From positions 1 through 64,000 of the forward strand of contig JASAND010007535.1 in NCBI GenBank assembly GCA_030248195.1: DNA of 64,000 nt, read 5' to 3'. The notes under the pieces were generated by a model. It had not been told where the DNA came from. It made no database searches and saw only the letters and a list, made by a program, of their open reading frames with translations. This DNA comes from Trissonchulus latispiculum (Eukaryota > Nematoda > Enoplea > Enoplida > Ironidae). Shown one piece after another: positions 59,001-64,000 of the stretch (positions are counted from its first letter, which is position 1; every line of letters begins with the position of its first letter). Position numbers and translations under genes: made by a program.

Positions 59001-60992
59001 CACCTTGTAAACATCTGGGCATTCCCGCAGCATCGTTTCATGATTAAAGTCTTTGAATTTCACAATCCTTTGAAACTTGGAGGCGCGGGGTTGGACTGCT
59101 TCGGCTTTCCAGCTGTCATGAAGCATCCCAGCTGCTTGAAGTCGAGCTAAACCGTCGAGCACTGCCTTAGCCTGCTCTAGAGACAGACCCTGGGCAAAAT
59201 CCGGTACCGTACCATCCGACCAATCCTCCAAAGCCAGAAACCCTTTCTCTACCTCTCCTGTAATCATTTTCAGACCAAAACTAGCTGGAGCGAAAGACTT
59301 GAAGTTAAGCTTTGCCGATATCGTTTGAAGGAATGAATAAGTTTGGCACTCAGTTCTGTGAAGTTCCTTCAGCGTTGTTTCCTGAAATAAACATAGACTG
59401 ATTGATAGCTTAGCTAGTTGCGTATCTGATTGCTTTAGTTCTGATCTAATACAGTACAATTCAAAAGCGCCTTCCACTGATGCCAGCATCAACATCAGTG
59501 ATGCTGCCAAAATACTAGCTGGCTATTGTAGCTAACTCAAGTCTACACGATTCTGTAAGCTTTCTCTTTGCAGCCTGGATTGACTTGCATTGCACTTTGA
59601 CGAAAGCAGACGACTTTTCGGTACTGTAAAAACTTCACACAAACGCAGGTTATCCATTGCTATTTGCTACACTGAGACTACCTGAGACATGTGGCACACA
59701 GTCCAATAAGAAGCATGCGCTTTAAATTGCTGCAACCTTCTTATCCAGCTGTTAAAAGATTATTAGTCAGACTTTATGACTGTTCCTGAGATGTATACAA
59801 GAAAGAAATATGTAGTCTAAAAATGTAATCGCAATGTGTGACAGTAAGCCGTCAGCACAAACTTGATATATTAAAGCAAATTGTGAGCAACAAACAACAG
59901 TGAACTTATTTCAAACGCATGTTTTTGATTCGTGAAACGTTGAGATTCGTGACATGATGCTGTCAGAACCTACTCATGTGATTTCTGTAATTTGTAAGCA
60001 GTTGACTTGTTTTTACTGCAGTCTAATATGTAGGTACCTTGTAATATTTGAATAATAATAGTACTAATTAATGATACTTCTGCCAATTTCGTTGTTATTG
60101 AATAAGTTAACGGCTTCAACTTTATTCAAAGCTGCATAAGAAGGTTGCAGCAATTTAAAGTGCATGCTTCTTATTGGACTGTCTGCCACATGTCTCAGGT
60201 AGTCTCAGTGTAGCAAAATCGTGCAAATCGTTATGATTTTTTTCGACTTACTTACAATATTCACTTTCCAATGCTACTACTTTAAGGAAAGCAAAACTTT
60301 TGCCCAACTTGATATTTCAGTCGTCAAAAATGTCCAAAATGGTAAAAAAACACTCACCGCACCCAATAAAGTATTTTTAATTTTTTGCAAACTTAAACCT
60401 GAATTTTCAAAAACACCGGGTCACTGGGTCAGGGGTCGACCGGGTCACCGGGTCAGTAAATAGTGACCCGGTTTCATCTCTGGTCGTCTGCTTTCGTCAA
60501 TGTGCAATGCAAGTCAATCCAGGCTGCAAAGAGAAAGCTTACAGAATCGTGTAGACTTGAGTAACAATAGCCAGCTAGTATTTTGGCAGCATCACTGATA
60601 TTGATGCTGGCATCAGTGGAAGGCGCTTTTGAATTGTACTGTAGTCGTAAGTGTATCCAATAACTTTATTACATCATGTAACGTGAAACCATTTTACCGA
60701 CCGATCAGCACAATACCTGGAAGCAATAGTCCGGCCCTTCGTGGTCAAATTTTGAGGTTGTCGGCAACTTTAACACCAAGCTAGACGGTAATAATTTGTT
60801 TTCCTCGATTTGATTTAGTCCATCCGTCCAGACTAATTCGACAGATACAACATGCGATGCATAGCCTCTCCCGCCGTCAACTCGGCGAAAACTGAGAATC
60901 GAATAATTGCCAGGCTGGAAAGTCGAATCCAAAACTTTCCGAATTCTTTCCTTGAGCAGAAATTGGCACTCATCTTCTGCCAGTAAGGCCAT
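53050..60992 (-). CDS. CHK (EcKinase / DUF1679) kinase-like protein (complete)
   Basis: Five minus-strand exons join in phase: 60992-60717, 59381-59004, 58093-57955, 55949-55773, 53237-53050 (TAA), 385 aa, the usual family size. The catalytic core is visible: VLVHGDLWPNNILF in exon 3 (H-G-D-x4-N, catalytic Asp and metal-binding Asn) and FCDWQDAHAGSPGEDLSRFL across exon 4, where DWQ replaces the metal-binding DFD. The N-lobe has a Lys in SLVLKL in exon 1. Family members are choline/aminoglycoside-kinase-fold enzymes. Some insect members phosphorylate ecdysteroids, but the substrate here is unknown. All junctions are GT-AG with matching phases. TTTCAG lies 18 bp before the ATG, so a 5' UTR intron or trans-splicing is possible. 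Each of the four introns is filled by a different mobile element. Confidence 0.93.
53494..55718. mobile_element. TTAA-flanked TIR element, copy 2 (2.2 kb)
   Basis: Begins TTAAGGTGGTGATTCCATTT and ends AAAAGGAATCACCACCTTAA. Both termini match 28280-29266 in inverted orientation, including the CGGAGACGTCGAAGTTTTGA region. The middle, about 53800-54960, is extra sequence without a match in copy 1. It fills almost all of CHK intron 4. Confidence 0.82.
56039..56105 (+). mobile_element. tRNA-like sequence (SINE head or tRNA pseudogene)
   Basis: An A-box-like TAGCTGAGTTGG at 56039-56050 and a B-box-like GGTTCGATCTC at 56090-56100 have tRNA spacing. The cloverleaf is not convincing on reading. It is in CHK intron 3, just upstream of the RTE fragment. 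Confidence 0.45.
56370..57840 (+). mobile_element. RTE-type non-LTR retrotransposon, internally deleted
   Basis: The 3' two thirds encode the C-terminal half of a reverse transcriptase. The tail is CCATATAAGCAAGTAAGCAA, a short repeat tail of the RTE style. About 500 bp upstream of the RT frame look like GC-rich 5' leader sequence. The endonuclease and N-terminal RT are missing, so internal deletion is inferred. It is antisense to the CHK gene in intron 3. Confidence 0.7.
56891..57814 (+). pseudogene. RTE-like reverse transcriptase, C-terminal part
   Basis: The 307-codon frame starts inside the RT palm. Upstream codons give GALLSPLLFNLVLD, then LTDLDYADDIALL (catalytic YADD at about residues 34-37) and LISSEKTKVV. 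Thumb and C-terminal parts follow, with EIRSRIAKAENAFSTL, LLYACETWPI, RRLRYLGHILRR and WQRTIQKDL, which are standard for RTE and related endonuclease-type elements. No earlier RT motifs are present, so it cannot encode an active enzyme. Confidence 0.8.
58200..58275 (-). other. Weak tRNA-like B-box sequence
   Basis: The minus strand has AGTTCGATCCCTGG, a good B-box, but no clear A box at the right distance. Possibly a decayed SINE head in CHK intron 2. Confidence 0.25.
58339..58986. mobile_element. TIR element with AAGCCCGGTTCACGATG ends and CTTTGTGC repeats
   Basis: The left end is AAGCCCGGTTCACGATGAAG. The right end is CATCGTGAACCGGGCTT. Beside the left end is an array of 17-19-bp units (TGTGCTTTGTCTCC) at 58365-58500; the right end has AAAGCACAAAGCACACC in inverse. 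No transposase is present. The target duplication is not clear. It fills CHK intron 2 and ends 18 bp from exon 2. Confidence 0.72.
59449..60645. mobile_element. Foldback in CHK intron 1 with hAT insertion
   Basis: The left arm 59449-59726 (TACAGTACAATTCAAAAGCG to ACATGTGGCACACAGTCC) recurs inverted at 60135-60205 and 60483-60645. The right arm is interrupted by 60233-60482, a deleted copy of the CCGGGTCAC hAT family. The loop is AT-rich. Confidence 0.8.
60233..60482. mobile_element. Deleted copy of the 22322-23375 hAT-like family
   Basis: The reverse complement matches 22322-22560, including GTGACCCGGTTTCATCTCTG at the end and ACCGGGTCACCGGGTCAG subterminal repeats. The other end is missing. 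Confidence 0.8.
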
Positions 60993-61009
60993 ACTTCTTT
61001 GTTTAAACG

Positions 61010-61438
61010 CCTGAAATGTGAACTCCAAATGGGATTTCTGCTTACACAGTTGCAAAGATTGACTTGGGGAAATGAGCTTAAATGTGGCAAGTTTTTAATC
61101 TTGCTAATTTTAACAAAAACCGGTAGCTGACTAAAAAAATTAGTCCACGATATGTTAAAAAATTGCAAAAAACAAAAACTGACTGGACTGGACTGCGACA
61201 ATTAGTCAAAAAGTAAATGCATTAAAGAACAGACTTGAACTGCACAACTTTACTCAACCCATGGCTTGTACTAACTTGCAAATATGTAATTGCACAACTT
61301 TATGCAATATTGTGCACAGCTGCATGGGTTGTAACAAGGAAACAAGTTTTTATGTGTACCAAATCGCAAACACTATACACCGTGTAACGTTGCTGCAATC
61401 CAACCGTTTAGTGATTTTTTAGTTGTTTACGTACATAG
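61010..61438. other. CHK gene 5' flank
   Basis: Lies upstream of the CHK start. TTTCAG at about 61010 on the minus strand may end a 5' UTR intron. No repeat recognised. Confidence 0.4.
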
Positions 61439-61522
61439 GTTTCTGGTGGTCCTGCTAAACCCAAAGCAAAGCATTGGCCATCGCCCGCCAGCACACCAAA
61501 ATTAAGCATTCTGGGATTTTGA
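61439..61522 (+). CDS. Candidate terminal exon (tentative)
   Basis: After TTTACGTACATAG an open stretch encodes VSGGPAKPKAKHWPSPASTP then KLSILGF and TGA. Composition looks protein-like and the acceptor is good, but no upstream exon was found on this strand and I recognise no family. Could be chance. Confidence 0.2.
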   Translation, partial: VSGGPAKPKAKHWPSPASTPKLSILGF

Positions 61523-61603
61523 AGTTGAATGTATTAAAAATTGAAAGAGTAAAATACAGTGATCCTAGCAGTAGCCTCTGAGCTTTTGGGAGTAACCATT
61601 CAA

Positions 61604-61914
61604 CTGGGCTTATAATACTAGTGGGCCCCCATAAACACCCTTCGCCCCAACAAAAGTCGATGCCCCGCTTGGTACCAAATTTTGCCCTGAAAAAAATCGC
61701 TGAAATGGATAAATCTTAAAAAATTTTCCAGCCTCGCCGGAGATTTTTACTGAATTTTTGCCCTTTTCAACACTAAATCTGCGTATTGTTGCGATCAAAA
61801 TAAACTTTTACAGTGCATACTAGAAAAATAGCGATATTTTTCGAAAAATCCCCCCCTCCAAATTCCTTGCTCCTCGGATTCCCCCCAAGAAAAAAATCCC
61901 TTGGCTAAGCCCAG
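61604..61914. mobile_element. MITE with CTGGGCTTA termini, diverged copy
   Basis: Ends CTGGGCTTATAATACTAG and GGCTAAGCCCAG. The interior is close to 27797-28165 (GGCCCCCATAAACACCC, TTTTGCCCTGAAAAAA, CGCCGGAGATTTTTACT). The core hairpin has point changes, and no duplication remains at the edges. Confidence 0.75.
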
Positions 61915-61919
61915 TTTAG

Positions 61920-62083
61920 GTCATTCTCAAAAATCTGGAAGCTTGAATCGGAAGTCGCGAGTCCTTGCCCCAAAAAACTCAAATCTATGCCAGAAGACAG
62001 CATCATTCCCACTAGCTGGAATTCCTTCGTTATCGCCATTATCTATTAAGCGGAAGGCAGATCAGAATGAACTAGATTTTTAA
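61920..62083 (+). CDS. Candidate terminal exon next to MITE (tentative)
   Basis: Acceptor CCCAGTTTAG at 61919, then 54 codons (GHSQKSGSLNRKSR ... PLSIKRKADQNELDF) and TAA, followed by AATAAA-type signals near 62099 and 62112. The Ser/Lys-rich sequence reads like a disordered C-terminus. No upstream exon is identified. A MITE ends 5 bp before the acceptor. Confidence 0.3.
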
Positions 62084-62089
62084 ACTAAA

Positions 62090-63140
62090 TATTTTCTAAA
62101 TAAAAATTTGAAATAAATTTTTTCCTGACATCTTGCAACGAAACAGTCCCTAAATTAGAAAGGATCAGATAGCAGCAACTTGCATAAATAACTGACAACC
62201 CCTAACCAGCTAATTTTAAAATGAAAGACGTGATAGCTTTAATAAATACACGTTCAAATGCAATGCACATTATGGAATACAATAATTACAACATAAACCA
62301 AATACACATCGTTCGTACATACAACACTTGTTTTAGCAGTTTTGTTACAATCATCAGAAATGAGCCACATTTACAATATGTACTTTACAGGAACAGCAGC
62401 AACAATGACAATAAAATCGCACCTACACATAAAATACACAAGAAACGATATTCATAAGCAAACCATATAATATCAAATGAAACGAAAATGGTGAGACTCC
62501 AAACCGGTACCGGAAAAGGCTGGCATTTTTGGGGATTCGAAAATGAAGGGATATTTCCGAAACGTGGAAGAGGGGAAAGACCGCGGAATAAATTCACGTA
62601 ATTATTTCGCGAATAATTAGGTATATCAGGTAAAAAAGATGGCTTTTAGCTTACAATGAGCGTAATATATATATATATACATATGTCTGTAAATTAGCTA
62701 AATTTTAGAAACTTTTTTTGAAAATTTCTGAAACTGTGACCTCAAAATCTTGAGGTTTGACACTTTTGGGCGACCGCCCAAAAACAATGGTGGGGCACCC
62801 CGAAAAGAGAGTACAAATCGGGTATCTCCTAAAAGTGCACGGGGAAGCGTAAAGTTGGGGGCAATAACTCCCCCACTAAAAAATGTCAGCGGGGAATTGC
62901 CCTAAAATTCACCAAGAAAGGACAAAAGGGCAAAAACAGTAAAGGTGTCTAGGACGTGATGAAAGCTCAAAATCATCATAGGTGAGTATTACATACAAAA
63001 CAGTAGAACATTAGAGTTGGACTAATTGTAATGACTGTCTCAAAGTGGTAGCTTTTTCGCCAAACCAAAGTCTGTTCTTAGCACAGGCATAACCACAAAC
63101 CCTCCCGCCAATTAATAAAAATGTTTTAGTGAAAACATAC
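62090..63140. other. AT-rich stretch without recognised gene
   Basis: It contains a (TA)n run near 62664 and ordinary AT-rich sequence. No supportable exon or element ends. Confidence 0.4.
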
Positions 63141-64000
63141 TTAAGGTGGTGATTCCCTTTGGTCACATAAAGTTTGCACCATTATTACTCATTCATTACT
63201 TGTAGTTAAGAAGCCATTTTTATATCAAAATGCAGCTTGACATTTCCTCTTTTTAATGCGTACCATGAAACTAATGTTGCTTTTCGAAAATATTTTTAAC
63301 ACATTTTAGAAGAAGTATAATTTTCCAGAATTTTTGCAGACTCAAGTAAATTTTTTTGCGAGACATCGGTTATATCATTCGATACCATGGGCGCACCCGG
63401 GGGGGGGGGGGGGGGTTTGGGGGTTCCGATCCCCTCGGGAATTTTCGCGGAGAAAGCAAAAATTGAGCCATTTTTAGTGCATAAAATTAAAAATTATGAA
63501 AATTTTTCGCACCTGCGGCGCTTTCTGCCTCGATTTTTATAATTTTTCTCGCCTGCGGTGCTGTTATATCTCGATTTTCAAAATTTTTCTCGCCTGCGGC
63601 ACTTTTCTAACTGAATTTTCAAAAAGTTTCGGGCCTGCGGCGCTTTTCTAATTGAATTTAAAAATTTTTTCGCCTGCGGCGCTATTATGTATTAACTTTT
63701 ACAACGTTTGGAACCTGCGGCGCTTTTTACCTCAATTTTTCTCGCCTGCGGCGCTTTCTAATCTCGATTTTACTGGCTTTTCTATCTCGATTTCAAAAAA
63801 GTGCGTGCCTGCTTTTCTACGTCATATTTTTTAATTTTTCGCGCCTGCGGCATATGTACTTAAGATGTGAAATAATTAGTTGTGCGTCAAACGTACCATC
63901 AGTTTTACACTTATACTATTATCGCGTGGCTTCTCCATAATCGTAAGAGACTGCCAGAGCAATACCGTGTAGCAATACAACAATACGCTGTGAAAGCAAT
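63141..64000. mobile_element. TTAA-flanked TIR element, copy 3 (runs off window)
   Basis: TTAAGGTGGTGATTCCCTTT and the following 200 bp match the ends of copies 1 and 2. From about 63390 the sequence changes to a G-tract and a tandem array that the other copies lack. The far end is outside the window. Confidence 0.7.
63500..63860. repeat. Degenerate tandem repeat of about 45 bp with CGCCTGCGGCGCTTT
   Basis: About eight units, each with TTTTTCGCCTGCGGCGCTTT or a close variant followed by a CTCGATTTT-type AT-rich spacer. A poly-G tract at 63400-63415 lies just upstream. Confidence 0.8.

Overview
This is a window of an animal nuclear genome: genes split by GT-AG introns, conserved metazoan proteins, and a dense load of transposons. 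Four protein-coding genes can be reconstructed by joining exons in phase. (1) A TMEM245-like multi-pass membrane protein, + strand, 11 exons from 1026 to 16619, with its 5' end outside the window. (2) A complete VPS36, the ESCRT-II subunit, + strand, 12 exons from 23791 to 50722, about 377 aa, with one intron of about 20 kb. (3) A class A-like GPCR, - strand, 51341-52304, whose two halves are joined by a mini-intron or broken by a frameshift. (4) A complete CHK (EcKinase/DUF1679) kinase-like gene, - strand, 5 exons from 60992 to 53050, 385 aa. The CHK family, the GPCR type and the acceptor-like sites just upstream of two start codons point to an invertebrate, possibly one that trans-splices. 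The species cannot be named from this window. No rRNA, ordinary tRNA or CRISPR was recognised.

Layout: 1-203 looks like a retroelement C-terminus. 1026-16619 is TMEM245, whose large introns are filled by mobile elements. 16620-23790 is intergenic, with a GGGGCCC-ended TIR element and a large foldback interrupted by a hAT element that keeps a perfect 8-bp target duplication. 23791-50722 is VPS36. Its giant intron 3 (24835-44796) holds a decayed LTR retrotransposon with LTR pair, PBS-like site and gag fragments, a tandem satellite (32774-37195), a composite hairpin/foldback element (37915-40320) and a CR1-like reverse transcriptase lying between two 580-bp inverted arms. 50723-64000 holds the GPCR, the CHK gene and more repeats. 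In the CHK gene every intron is occupied by a different mobile element.

The most interesting feature is a composite repeat family with four recognisable copies and one fragment: A 1325-6036, B 3264-5687 nested inside A, C 10360-12718, D 37915-40320, and fragment E near 16440. Each full copy has a perfect short GC-rich hairpin at one extremity, then 0.6-1 kb of body, then a tandem array of units of about 145-155 bp, then at the other extremity a palindrome with arms of about 180-190 bp built of three iterons. The terminal hairpins differ between copies but stay base-paired. An ATATGGG or ATATGAG motif is matched between the two ends of the same copy. This looks like a mobile element with structure-based end recognition. 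It does not fit a textbook TIR, Helitron or LINE layout.
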